From: Phymatolithon calcareum
Taxonomy: Eukaryota > Rhodophyta > Florideophyceae > Hapalidiales
Length of the DNA: 64,000 bases
Reading direction: 5' to 3'
Assembly (NCBI GenBank): GCA_977006965.1
Contig: OZ345352.1
Span: 4,650,001 to 4,714,000 of the forward strand
This document shows positions 55,131 through 64,000 of this stretch, one piece after another (position 1 is the stretch's first letter; every line of letters begins with the position of its first letter). The notes under the pieces are model-generated. The model had not been told where the DNA came from. It made no database searches and saw only the letters and a program-made list of their open reading frames with translations. The translations under genes and the position numbers were made by a program.

Positions 55131-55620
55131 TTATGCACCAGACGGCGGCGGTCGGTTCCTCGGCACGGGGTTGCATTGTGAGCCGCAGAAGGCGCACTGT
55201 GACTTTTCCTGGTAAGGGTTTGCGCAAGAACTTCGGGGTGGCCTACGTCTTCCGGGATATTTTTCTATTGTGACTTCGGACAAGTCCACGCCGCTTTGGG
55301 TGAGTCGTGGATCGCACCGTTCCGTGTATCGGACGGCGGAGTAGAAGAGCAAGCTGGCAAAACTATTGGCGATGGAGAAGATCATGATTCCGCCGTTTTC
55401 CATCTTCTTCGGTCGTGGTGATCTGACACAGGGGGGTGCCGCATTCGACGATGCAGAGCGGGACCAAGATGAGCCACATGATGTTCTGCTGAGGTATCAC
55501 TTGTTCTTCGTGCGGGAGGAAGTTCTACTCACCGATTCTAATTCGTATTTTGCCGGGTTGAGTCCTCTTGCTGATCCGAAGATGCGCCCGACGTGCAGAA
55601 AAATATTTATAGAGTAGGAT
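55131..55620 (-). pseudogene. Unknown membrane-protein-like fragment
   Basis: The minus-strand frame 55131-55403 starts MENGGIMIFSIANSFASLLF, a probable membrane span, and continues with a cysteine-containing tail. In another phase upstream, PQQNIMWLILVPLCIVECG reads as a further span. GC-rich, coding-like, broken. Could be host DNA caught between the X core and its right flank. Not recognised. Confidence 0.3.
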
Positions 55621-55633
55621 TGTGTGAAAGAAT

Positions 55634-55736
55634 TATGATACCCCACGTTTTTCAAAGTCACATAATTCAAAGCTGCATAAATTGGTATTTTATACAGCTT
55701 TCAATTATGTGACTTCGAAGACGAGAGGTTATCATA
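55634..55736. repeat. H1 hairpin d (103 nt)
   Basis: Begins TATGATACCCC, ends GGTTATCATA. The centre is aattcaaagctgcataa with its near complement. Preceded by agtaggattgtgtgaaag. Confidence 0.85.
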
Positions 55737-55854
55737 CACTCATTGCCAAATCCAATTTCGTACTTTTTTTTCAGTATATCACGCGCATACCGCCAAACCA
55801 TGTTCCCGGCCACGCACAGAAAAATAAGTACAAAGTAGGATTGTGTGAGAGAAG

Positions 55855-55957
55855 TATGATAACCACTCGTCTTCGAAGTCAAATAATTCAAAGCTACATA
55901 AATTTGTAATTTATGCAACTTTGAATTATGGGACTTCGAAGACGAGTGGTTATCATA
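55855..55957. repeat. H1 hairpin e (103 nt)
   Basis: An almost perfect stem: TATGATAACCACTCGTCTTC at the left end and its exact complement at the right end, ~47 bases per arm. Confidence 0.9.
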
Positions 55958-56313
55958 GACACATTGTCAAGTCCCATTCCATCATTTCTTTCTTTATGCA
56001 GTTTTCGGAGTTGTTTCTCAACTCCCCATCCTTACGGCTACAGTAGATATTTCATACTTAGTTTGACACATGTCGCCCGCATCCCGCCGGACCATGTTCC
56101 CGTCCACGCACAGGAACGTGCTTTCGATCATTTGACTCCCAGTGAGGAGGAAATACAATAATACCCTGCTCTGCCGTCCTAGAGTTTCCTCTGGCTAGGA
56201 AAGTCTGCATGTCGCTTACTGGAGGAGTACTTATTTTTTATTCTCTTTTGTACTTGTATTTCAAATTCTCCGTGTGCATTTAAACAGAGCTACTCGTAAA
56301 ATCCTATCAACGA

Positions 56314-57169
56314 TCACTTCTTCTGAATGCTTTCCTTGCGCTGTGTTCCGTACAGACGCCGGCCGCGGATGTTGTCTACATACCGATGCACAGTTGCCTT
56401 GTGCACGTTACGATCAACTTTGTGATTCCTGTGCTTGCACAAGAGCTGCAAATGAAAAGAATGCTTCCTTCCCTCGGTGAAAACGTCATCTTCTGGAACG
56501 CCTGCGTACGCCCACGTCATGTTCGTCTGCGCGATGTACATAGAATTTGGTGGAATAGCCACGCGTTTCTCGCGCAGCCGCGGGTATGGAGGTCCTGGAT
56601 TATTGTAGAAGTGACTCATGGTCCACACGAATAAATGCAAAGGATTTCTTCCGGTCGCCAGGACAATAAAGGAGGACTCTTTTCTCGCATCAACCTCGTA
56701 CTCAGGAGTCATGCTGAATTTTTCCTTGGCTCCTGCACCCCGCACTCCTCGAATTCCCCCACAACCAGACATCCTGGTACAGGGATCCTCATTTGTACAG
56801 GGTTGTTGCACATAGGATGCACCATTGCCTTCATGGTGCACTCCATCTCGAATTTCCATAGATAGGCTTCCGTTAAAAGCTCCTCCACGAAATCCCGCAG
56901 GTGCCTTTCACGCGAAATTTTCCTCAGTCCCTCCTCCGCCTTCCATCCCTTCTTTCCGTTTCCAATATAGTCCGGCAACGATATCGAATATGTCTTCTCT
57001 TGATCTTCGAACAGAAAAATGTTCTCCAAATCTCCATAACATAGTTCATGGCATATGGTTCAAATCCGATGCTCCAGAAGTCTAGCACGAGACAGAATCC
57101 GAGACAATCTAGCTGACTTTTCGGCACCTCGAAGATTGTCAAAGAATTCAAAGCTGCATAATTCTCCAA
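56314..57169 (-). pseudogene. Inverted, diverged copy of the element X C-terminal coding region
   Basis: Three minus-strand frames join in order: 57169-56924 (DCLGFCLVLDFWSIGFEPYA), 57029-56709 (RHLRDFVEELLTEAYLWKFE, then NNPVQMRIPVPGCLVVGEFE) and 56859-56314 (KESSFIVLATGRNPLHLFVW, then TWAYAGVPEDDVFTEG). Blocks such as SFIVLATGRNPLHLFV align with SFILVGTGRDPLPLFV at 54.7 kb, and the EAYLWKFEMECTMKAMVHPM region with EAYESKRFKEEAMKGLASLM at 36.6 kb. This copy extends further to the C-terminus than the others, so it shows more of the original protein. Confidence 0.6.
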
Positions 57170-57218
57170 TTTATGCAGCTTTGAATTATGTGACTTCGAA
57201 GATTGTGGTTTAGCATAA
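57128..57218. repeat. H1 hairpin f, left end lost
   Basis: The stem aaagctgcataa/ttatgcagcttt with cgaagattgt and cttcgaagattgtgg outside. The left TATGATA end is missing and the right end is diverged (tagcata). Confidence 0.75.
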
Positions 57219-57271
57219 CGAACCTATCAGTATGATAAGATTAAAATCGTGCGACAGGAGGAGAAATTCGT

Positions 57272-57373
57272 TATGATAACCCCTGTCAGCCGCGGACGGA
57301 GTTTCTAAGCTGCATAAATTCCGAATTTATGCAGCTTGGCAACTCCGTCCGCGGCTGACCAGTTGTTATCATA
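57272..57373. repeat. H1 hairpin g with exchanged stem
   Basis: Same TATGATAAC and GTTATCATA ends and same central aagctgcataaatt, but the middle stem is a different GC-rich sequence, cagccgcggacggagtt, present as a perfect complement in both arms. Confidence 0.9.
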
Positions 57374-57394
57374 ACAATGTTTGCGCTGCCTATT

Positions 57395-57560
57395 ACAATT
57401 TTTCCAGTTGACCCAATGAATTTCAGTCCAGCATCATTGGATTCTTACTCTATATCTTACACCGTTAAATGGAGCTATTGTCACTGTATATGTAATGAAG
57501 AAGAAGTCTTCACATCCCTGGGTGATGTGCAATAAACAGTAGTTCAGAAACATGACCTAA
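57395..57560 (+). pseudogene. Fragment of the element X N-terminal coding region
   Basis: Matches 53655-53830 (aatttcagtccagcatcatt, then ccgttaaatggagc, then gtctt-catccctgggtgatg). It ends in stops. It lies on the plus strand just beyond hairpin g. Confidence 0.75.
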
Positions 57561-57811
57561 TGTGTGAAAAAAGTTTGCCTCGAAAGATTTTGTGCAATAG
57601 ACAAACAAAACGAGCAAATCAACAAATGGAATTAAACATTTACGGAACAATGCCGTTGCTCTGAACATAAGAACTGGAGCTCTTCGGGCCATAATCGGCC
57701 CAGCACGCCTTCAAACCCGGGTGATAAGGGAAGAGGTTGGCGAGGAGCCTCTCGTACATCCGGGTGCACGTATCATCCTGTATGCAAGAGGCGTAATTTC
57801 AGTCCACCAAA

Positions 57812-57909
57812 ACGTATTATATCAAGGTAAGCCCTCTGATTTCCGTCACCTTCTCGGCTCGAGCAGAGAAGGTCACGGAAATCAGAGGGGTTACTTTGAT
57901 ATAATACGT
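57812..57909. repeat. 98-nt near-perfect hairpin
   Basis: The left arm runs from acgtattatatcaa through ccctctgatttccgt to accttctc. The right arm is its complement with only a few mismatches, ~44 bases per arm, loop ggctcgag. The sequence is unrelated to H1, but the size is nearly the same. Confidence 0.9.
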
Positions 57910-58028
57910 CTTTGATACATAAATATGGATCTCCCGGCCAGAAGTGAACGGACAATCAAAGAAGAGAGATGGCATTGCTCTGAGAATCTGCACACGAGAT
58001 TCTGCTCTGAGGTTGGTTAACGCCACCG

Positions 58029-58330
58029 TTGAGGGATTCTAAAATGAAAAGTATGGAAGTAATTCCGTACGATCCAGTTTGCAAGGCCTGCAATTCTGGT
58101 TCCAAGGAAACTACCGAACACCAAATCCTACGATGTGGTGGACATTCCGACTCACGACGAAAATATATTGGCCGAGTGGGAAAAACGACTGTAGAAGAGG
58201 TATGCCGTGAGAGACCCCTAGCCGAACTCAAATTTCTGAACAATGAAATGCTGTTGCAAAACAGCTCTAGACGCTTATCATAAGTGTGAGCGATCTTTCC
58301 GCAATAAAGAAAGAAAGAAAATAAAAAGTT
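58029..58330 (+). mobile_element. LINE C-terminal zinc-binding motif and tail
   Basis: The 84-residue frame contains PVCKACNSGSKETTEHQILR followed by C, a CX2CX9HX4C arrangement typical of the end of many LINE ORF2 proteins. The 3' tail is aaagaaagaaagaaaataaa. This family lacks the KWxFGRF C-terminus of the other LINEs here, so it is a separate lineage. Confidence 0.65.
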
Positions 58331-58334
58331 ACAA

Positions 58335-58965
58335 CTTCCTCCCTACCGTTCCAGGAGGTAATTGTCATGGTATCATACAGTATCCTATTTGAATGGCTGA
58401 TTTCTTAGCTCCCTCACACACCACGGATCATTATCGTGCAATCAGAGCGCTAATGAATTCGTATTATACATATTCCCGATGTTAAAGCCGGCAGATTGAG
58501 CTCCATCATGGACACGATGATCATCTGTGATGATCATCATCGACCGCAGATACCAAGCAAGCTGAGGCAAGCAGCGAAAAGTGTCCGCAACACGCCGAGC
58601 TTGTCAACAAGCAATCAACATTGGGGATGGCAATGATGATTGCAATGCGTAATGGACAAGATACAATTTCCATCTTGCGCGAAGCTTAGATATAGCGTAC
58701 ATTACTGGGCATGAGCATCGATATTATTATATCAACTATACCATAAAAGTTTTCTTGTGACATTTCATATCAAGCTTTTTACAATATATCACGTGATGTC
58801 TAATCATAACAAAAATGAGTGAATTTGACGAACAACCGAAAATATTTCAAAACGTTAGCCTTTTTTAAACAAAGACAAACATTTCAAAATATCTTTGGTG
58901 GCAGGCAAATCCGTCTTGATCATAAGAGCTGCTTCTCCAATAGACAACAGAAGTCAGTTATGATA
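58335..58965. other. AT-rich spacer with gatgatcat repeats
   Basis: At 58508-58540 gatgatcat recurs in direct and inverted form. Otherwise nothing was recognised. Confidence 0.4.
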
Positions 58966-58982
58966 TCATATGATTTTCCAGA

Positions 58983-59080
58983 ATATTTCATCACTGCGGG
59001 AGCACGGCAGCATTTTGGCCCAAATAAACCAAACAATTTTCGGGCCAAAATGCTGCCCTGCTCCTGCAGTGATGGATATA
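58983..59080. repeat. Hairpin with 37-base arms
   Basis: The left arm catcactgcgggagcacggca then gcattttggccc pairs with gggccaaaatgc then tgccctgctcctgcagtgatg, around a ~20-base AT-rich loop. tatgatatcata lies just outside on the left and tctatcata on the right. Confidence 0.9.
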
Positions 59081-59151
59081 TCACCTGAGTTCGGATTATC
59101 AGCTCCGGACGATTTCCGATTGATATTCTATCATACGATTTATAAAATATA

Positions 59152-60213
59152 GGGGAATGTACTAAAATGACCACGTAGTTTGCTGCATTTACTAAAATGA
59201 CCACCATGCATGGGTGTTGCTATGATTATAGCTTTGGTGTAAAGCGGGGCAGCATAAAATTATAGGGTCCAGAAATAACATCAGTTTATTGATCGGAGGG
59301 GGGCTGAGAAGGCCGCTGGGGCTCAACGGCTTCCTTGCAGGAGCGCTTATTATGGCCAGGTTTGTTACATTTCTTACACGTAACGGACAGGTCAGATTCA
59401 GAGCCAGCTATGAGAGGCCTTTATTTTGGCCTTCCTGGCCGGCACCTAGTCACCGGAGGAAGATCGGCATGCTCCGGAAGTAAACCACTTAGATCCGGAA
59501 GCGGTGGCATTACTATTTCTCCTTGATAAATCTTGAAAAATGTGGATTTTTGATACCAGCTTCCAACAAATTCCCCCAACGGCAGCGAGGATTCTGGGAG
59601 GAAACGACGAACGTATAGAATTGACGCACAGGCACGAATGAAAGGGTATTCATACTCCTGCCAATGCATGCACGTGCATGAACGGTCATCCAAATTCACC
59701 TTCGTGAGTGGATGCAGCCCATTTGGAATGAAAAATTGCCGTAAATCTGGTTTTTGTGCTTTTCAGGACGGCAAACGTGTAACCCTTTAGTGCAGCATGG
59801 GTGGAAAGAGCTGACTTTAGGATATTCTTGGACTGGAAAAGAGCACCAATATCAATTTCGGTCGTAAACGGCCTGTCCATTGTCGAAGACGGTAGCTTGA
59901 ATCGGATGGTTTACCGAAAAATCGAAATCGGCAAGGTCGCCGAGCGGCTTTATTGGGACAAAACTGTGGAAATGTGGGACATGGCGATCTTCGAACAAAT
60001 TGTTCCGTTTCGTCCTAGGGCAGATCCGTTTACAAACCGAAATAATTGTAAGATCAAGACGTTGGCACCTGGGAATGTATCGGTCTCAACGGACCTGAGC
60101 GATGGACCGTTTGCTAGATGCTGACAGAAAAGTACAGGATCATAACTACACCCATGCATGGTGGTCATTTTAGTAAATACGGCAAACTACGTGGTCATTT
60201 TAGTAAATTCCCC
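59152..60213 (-). mobile_element. Internally deleted Mutator-like element (MULE), 1062 bp
   Basis: Terminal inverted repeats of about 75 bases start GGGGAAT and contain two direct copies of tactaaaatgaccac. Flanking 9-mers taaaatata (59143-59151) and taaaatatg (60214-60222) form a 9-bp target duplication with one mismatch, the MULE length. The minus strand codes first for ALFQSKNILKSALSTHAALK (MuDR N-terminal domain, 59686-59880). It then codes for DDRSCTCMHWQEYEYPFIRA, a SWIM finger whose last Cys and His are changed, then RCRPGRPK and, after a phase shift, TCKKCNKPGHNKRSC, a perfect CX2CX4HX4C knuckle (59330-59375). The whole DDE catalytic core is deleted. Non-autonomous. Confidence 0.85.
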
Positions 60214-60224
60214 TAAAATATGTC

Positions 60225-61776
60225 AATCGAACATGATAATATTATTATCACGTTCTTTCTGGCATATCAATATTCATATCAGCTCCTGGAATTTACGTGA
60301 TGCTCATTCCAATACAGGACAGCATTGTTGGTCGAAAACCGTGAAAAGTGTTAGAGATGAAAAACAAGGTCTTTGCTGACCCTGTCCTTTACTTCTTCCC
60401 TTCTTGCTGAGTCTGCTAGTCAGAACTTCGGCAGGGGCTTATGTAGAGCAAAAGAGTGCTGCATAAATGCAGGACTCGGTAGCTACAAGTCATGTGCTAC
60501 CCACGATGTTAAACGGTAAGACTAGTAAAGGTTGAATTGTGCTTAGGAGTGTGTCCGTAAGTTGTCACCTTGGGAACACCATCATACATCGGAACAATCA
60601 TGTACCGTGTTGATGTAGTATTGACAGTGACCCAAGACACGCATATCAACAGCATTCCAATGTGACGTCATGACTCTCACAATTTTCATTACGTAGCACC
60701 GAGGAGGATTTTAAAAAGTACGAAAGGTCTTCGAGGAGTGCCACGTACTGCCCGGTTATTCAGTTGAAGGGGATACCGGGGTACCTTAATAAATGACTAA
60801 TTAAGATATTGTATCATACCCCCGCTGTCTTGCACTTGAAAGAAGCCTCCATGAGTAGATTGATGAAGATACAGTCTAGTCAAACATGTAGAACTGCTTG
60901 CAATAATAGAGGTTTTGCAGACCAAAAAGCTTTATCATAATGAGATAGATCACGCGACGAACAACCTCCGTTGTCGTCCATCGCCCATGATCTCCCCTGC
61001 CAAGCTCGACGGCGCAACAGCATAGCAGACATCGAATGGCGAAGGTGGCAACTCGTTGCACTCTTTGTGACGAGAACCCACATCTTTTGCAATCCATACT
61101 ATCGAAGTTTCAGTCAAAATTAAAGGAGACTTGTCATTCTGCTGCAAAATTGCACTTTGCAAGATAAATTTAAATATATTTAAATTTAATTTCTTCTAGC
61201 TATACGCCAACTCGGTCAAGGCGATTGGGTTCCACGAATGCGGGTTCTGCAGCTTAAGGGGTTGCAGTTCTACGGGTTCGACTGTTTTGCATTGAATATT
61301 TTATTCATCATATTGATTACAATCCTTATTTCAAGCTCTCACGTTGGGGGTTGCACAAAGATCTGCAATAACTATTATTCATATTGTTCTGACGTCTGCC
61401 CTCTCATCGTTCAGATTGAGGAGATGCTCCACATGGACGGACTATCTGTTCAGCATTGCAACAAAGCCCATTAGACACAGCGGCGTCATAATTTCTTACA
61501 GGGGATTTGAAATTGAGTGGATTTATTGAGAATAGACCATGTTTCTCAACTTGAGGAAGTCTGCACCTTTCTTAGCGTTCTACTAGACTCGAAACTTCAG
61601 TTGCCTTAATCAGAATATCGTACTATCTCGTCAATGGCTCGGGCCACGTTGTTCTCCTCTGTAGGCGTCCATGTAGGCTTCTTCAGGAAACTGCTCAGTG
61701 TTCAAATTGCCCATGCTCCTTGACTGCCCATTTTTTCTATCAACTTCGGCGAATTTTTTGGAAAGTGACCTACACA
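60225..61776. other. Spacer, AT-rich, one 24-bp palindrome
   Basis: A perfect palindrome taaatttaaata/tatttaaattta lies at 61165-61188, followed by a pyrimidine tract and ctag. Between 60876 and 61162 all three minus-strand frames are open but none is recognised. A half-site ttgtatcata lies near 60811. Confidence 0.4.
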
Positions 61777-62113
61777 CTATCTAGTGCAGAGGATTCCGTG
61801 CCTGCTTTCTTTCATCCTCACTGCATGGTGGGGTAGAGCATTCTTGGAAAAGGTAATTTTCCTGACACGGCGTTCTTCTTGCTGTTCCCAGACTTGCCGG
61901 AGGGCACATCTATCTTGGAGGTCAGTTGGCGCGTTCGATTTTTGCATGCGGTCGAACGCTTCGAGTTCCAGCTCTGCCCCAGCGTCTTTTGTCTCTTCCT
62001 GAGCCTTTCCAAGTCTTCGTCGTAACTTCGAGAGCAGGTGCTGTCGGCTGAACACCCAAGGCTCTTTTTGACATAGCTTCATTAGTCTGATCCAGTGCCG
62101 CCCTGGGAATCAA
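61777..62113 (-). CDS. Hypothetical charged fragment
   Basis: A 101-residue minus-strand frame has a heptad-like charged stretch (LLSKLRRRLGKAQEETKDAG, then CALRQVWEQQEERRVRKITF). It could be a coiled-coil part of a LINE ORF1 or ORF2. It abuts the LINE-D fragment on the other strand. Unassigned. Confidence 0.3.
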
Positions 62114-62164
62114 ACTTTTCGAGGTCTCGACAAGCTCATCCTATAGGAATTCGGCACATTACAA

Positions 62165-62880
62165 ATGTTGAATCTCCCATTTATGGGTTTCCAACCGCTT
62201 AAAGGCACGAAATGGGCTCTTCTGCTGTGTACGGTTGCTGTAAGAAGAGGAAGAATCACCAGTGCAGTACTTGATGTGAAGTCAGCGTACGACCGTGTAT
62301 GTATGCATGTAAACTGCTTTCTTCCCGATGGGGCTCGCAAGGCAGTGCTTTATTGCTGAATTATCATCTACTTAGATTGCAGCAGGGCGTTATTGCTGCT
62401 AGGTAATTACGAAAGCACTCCTTCTTCTCTGCCTGTCGCTCAAGATATGATTTGATCCCACCCGGAGCAAACGCGGAGGTCCCCGATAACCCCGACACTG
62501 TTCAATATCCTAATGAATAACGTGGCAGAAAAAGTAACGGCAGTGCCTTTTCTATGCTCGAACGGTAAACGGATGTCATTATAATAATGGGAAGCAATCA
62601 AGAGGGCCCCTCCAAAACACGATGGATGTATATCTATATTGGCTCAGGACTATGGAATGACAAGGTGGACCCAAAAGTGCTCAGATCGGCTGCGCAGCGA
62701 TATGGATGTTAAGCTGGACAATGGTCTGCACCTTGTGCAGCTTGGACAGCTGCTGTGACATCAAGTACCACTCGTATCTGTTAACGTCTACTGGAGCCGT
62801 AAGGATGCGGAGTTGTCCCATCAGCTTCGAGAAATCTCACAGTAAAAGAAAGAAATAAAAAAAAGTGTTCAGCAATATTT
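62165..62880 (+). mobile_element. LINE-D reverse transcriptase fragment, second copy
   Basis: FQPLKG, then RGRITSAVLDVKSAYDRV (motif A with its aspartate), then after stops RSPITPTLFNILMNNVAEKV (after motif B), then QDYGMTRWTQKCSD (compare VYRMTWLTRECS in the 18.8 kb copy). Motif C is missing. An A-rich tail aagaaagaaataaaaaaaag ends it near 62865. Confidence 0.75.
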
Positions 62881-63143
62881 CCAAGGCAGAAGGCAAGAGA
62901 AGAAGAAAAATTTATTTCTAGAAAAGATAATTTCTACTGGTTTGCACGGAAATCAAAGATAGAGAAACGACAGAACACCTCGGTACGACAATCGGCGAAA
63001 AAGTAATCCGCGACGGTAAGCTTCTGGATTATTCACCTACGTAGGCCTGAAGATACGGCTGAAGATGATGAATACGTTCAGAATGACAAGAGGGCAGTGG
63101 TCCTCCAATCAGGATCGCCTGAATCACCGCTGAAATATTTAAG
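62881..63143. other. Spacer, nothing recognised
   Basis: A LINE-like continuation (ggaatatctcggtacgac echo at 62978) may persist weakly. Otherwise nothing seen. Confidence 0.35.
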
Positions 63144-63151
63144 ACCCCTAG

Positions 63152-63654
63152 CAGGGCTGTAAACGATATGCTTGGTTTGGCAATATATTGCACTCTGCAA
63201 TCGTTATCCTTGATTGAAGTCACCTCAGATATTGCAATATAGATCGCATTGCCTGTACGTTGTATCGGTGATTGCATTGTGCTTGACGGCGACGAACACG
63301 TTCTGATTCTTTCTGTACTGTGCGTTTATCGCCTTACACGTATAGTAACTTCATTCATGCGATGTAGCAACGGAAGGCGGCAATTCTCTTGCAAGGATCG
63401 TTGTTCGTACTGCTACAGTATCAGTACCCGTCGGTACTGCCACGATGAGTGTCCAGAAATGAAAAGATTAGAATCTGCATCCCTGTGTACGGATCTGTGA
63501 TCTCATATTTTGGTAGTACAGTCATGGATTGCAGTCGATATTGCCAGCGTCTTCATGATTGCAATCTGTCCCGCAAACGGGATTGCTGAAATGATTCTAC
63601 TGCGTATTGCGATATGAAGCGCAGTACCGGGCAATCATATTCTTTACAGCCCTG
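63152..63654. mobile_element. hAT-type MITE, 503 bp, 8-bp target duplication
   Basis: The left end CAGGGCTGTAAACGATATG and the right end complement CAGGGCTGTAAAGAATATG are inverted repeats. The 8-mers acccctag (63144-63151) and actcctag (63655-63662) flank it, one mismatch. Subterminal regions repeat attgc/gcaat motifs many times. No coding capacity. Its ends differ from the 12.1 kb MITE beyond CAGGG, so the two belong to different hAT subfamilies. Confidence 0.88.
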
Positions 63655-63662
63655 ACTCCTAG

Positions 63663-64000
63663 TACATTGTTCGGCGACGTCTGGCACACGAATCTTAAAA
63701 CTGCACATCGCCGTCAATCGTTCTAGTTCCTGATGTATACACGTGCAAATAAGCTTATTACCCAAACAGAAGCTCTTCATTTACTTCAGGTCATGTACAT
63801 AACTAATCGGACTAAACGAACAGACGCTTGAGTACGCAAACATCTGGAACAGAATTCCTGCACGGTCCTGCGCATGGTCCTGTTGTCTTACATCATGATG
63901 TTGAGCTGGCTATCGCTGGAGGGGACAACTTCACCATTAGAAGTTGCAGCCTTTGCATCAGCTGCGGAGGCGGACACCACATTCATCTTGCTTCCATCAC
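63663..64000. other. Window end, nothing recognised
   Basis: Short frames only; the window cuts any feature here. Confidence 0.4.

Larger units (their letters stand above)
51585..56160 (+). mobile_element. Element X, copy 2 with inverted flanking modules
   Basis: The core (52212-55082) holds the same modules as copy 1 in the same order: H2 palindromes c and d, AT-rich segment, degenerate coding region and palindrome array, here with the full ~2.9 kb. The core is flanked by inverted modules. The sequence 51838-51925, read on the minus strand, matches 55730-55822 (H1 hairpin end, actcatt-ccaaat, then catgttccc-tccacgca). H1 hairpins lie on both sides. This looks like a large element with complex terminal inverted repeats, total about 4.6 kb, though exact ends and target duplication were not resolved. 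Confidence 0.6.

Noticed and set aside
57050-57075. ggttcaaatcc, resembling a tRNA T-arm
   Set aside because: No acceptor stem or A-box fits around it, and it lies within a decayed element X coding region.
60876-61162. Minus-strand stretch open in all three frames
   Set aside because: None of the three translations has a recognisable motif or a distinctive composition, so no gene is called.

Overview
The window looks like a repeat-rich stretch of a eukaryotic nuclear genome, most likely a florideophyte red alga of the Chondrus kind. The reasons are two long single-exon, intron-free genes close together, surrounded by tens of kilobases of decayed transposons from many classes, at intermediate GC. 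This is an inference from layout and gene style; I cannot search a database. No bacterial operons, rRNA, tRNA or CRISPR arrays were seen.

Only 4.3-8.2 kb looks like ordinary host gene space. It holds a 526-residue three-span membrane protein with a glycosylation-rich loop (4311-5891, minus). Next to it is an AlkB-like membrane di-iron hydroxylase (6843-8188, minus), split by what looks like one missing T in a short T run. Almost everything else is mobile DNA.

From 0 to 23 kb there are at least three families of LINE-type non-LTR retrotransposon (called A, B, C/E and D here). All are truncated or broken. Mixed in are a hAT-type MITE with a perfect 8-bp target duplication (12143-12552), a 515-bp element with 51-bp terminal inverted repeats (14026-14540), foldback and tandem repeats, and a fragment of an LTR-retrotransposon integrase (20.9 kb). 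From 23.6 to 29.1 kb an inverted-repeat-bounded segment is followed by a decayed tyrosine-recombinase retroelement of the DIRS kind (Gag-like ORF, RNase H, recombinase; reverse transcriptase not found). From 30.5 to 33 kb there are more LINE pieces, one keeping an endonuclease start, and at 34.7-35.4 kb a gutted hAT transposase.

From 35.4 to 60 kb the content is less familiar. A novel-looking element, called X here, is present in two main copies (35.4-37.5 kb and 51.6-56.2 kb) and further fragments to 57.6 kb. Its modules come in a fixed order: paired ~140-bp palindromes, an AT-rich segment, an unrecognised degenerate ORF, then an array of short palindromes. The array palindromes and a second class of 103-nt hairpins share the same TATGATA/TATCATA ends although their inner stems differ. 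Between the copies lie a long unrecognised ORF (37.8-39.3 kb), a Crypton-like tyrosine recombinase broken by three in-frame stops (40.7-42.6 kb), and a diverged ~300-bp repeat family with a duplicated ~1 kb module (39-48 kb).

At 59152-60213 there is an internally deleted Mutator-like element with a 9-bp target duplication, keeping the N-terminal domain, a decayed SWIM finger and a perfect zinc knuckle. The window ends with another LINE-D fragment and a second hAT MITE (63152-63654). As a whole the window reads as a small island of genes in a graveyard of elements, with element X and its palindromes the best candidate for something undescribed.
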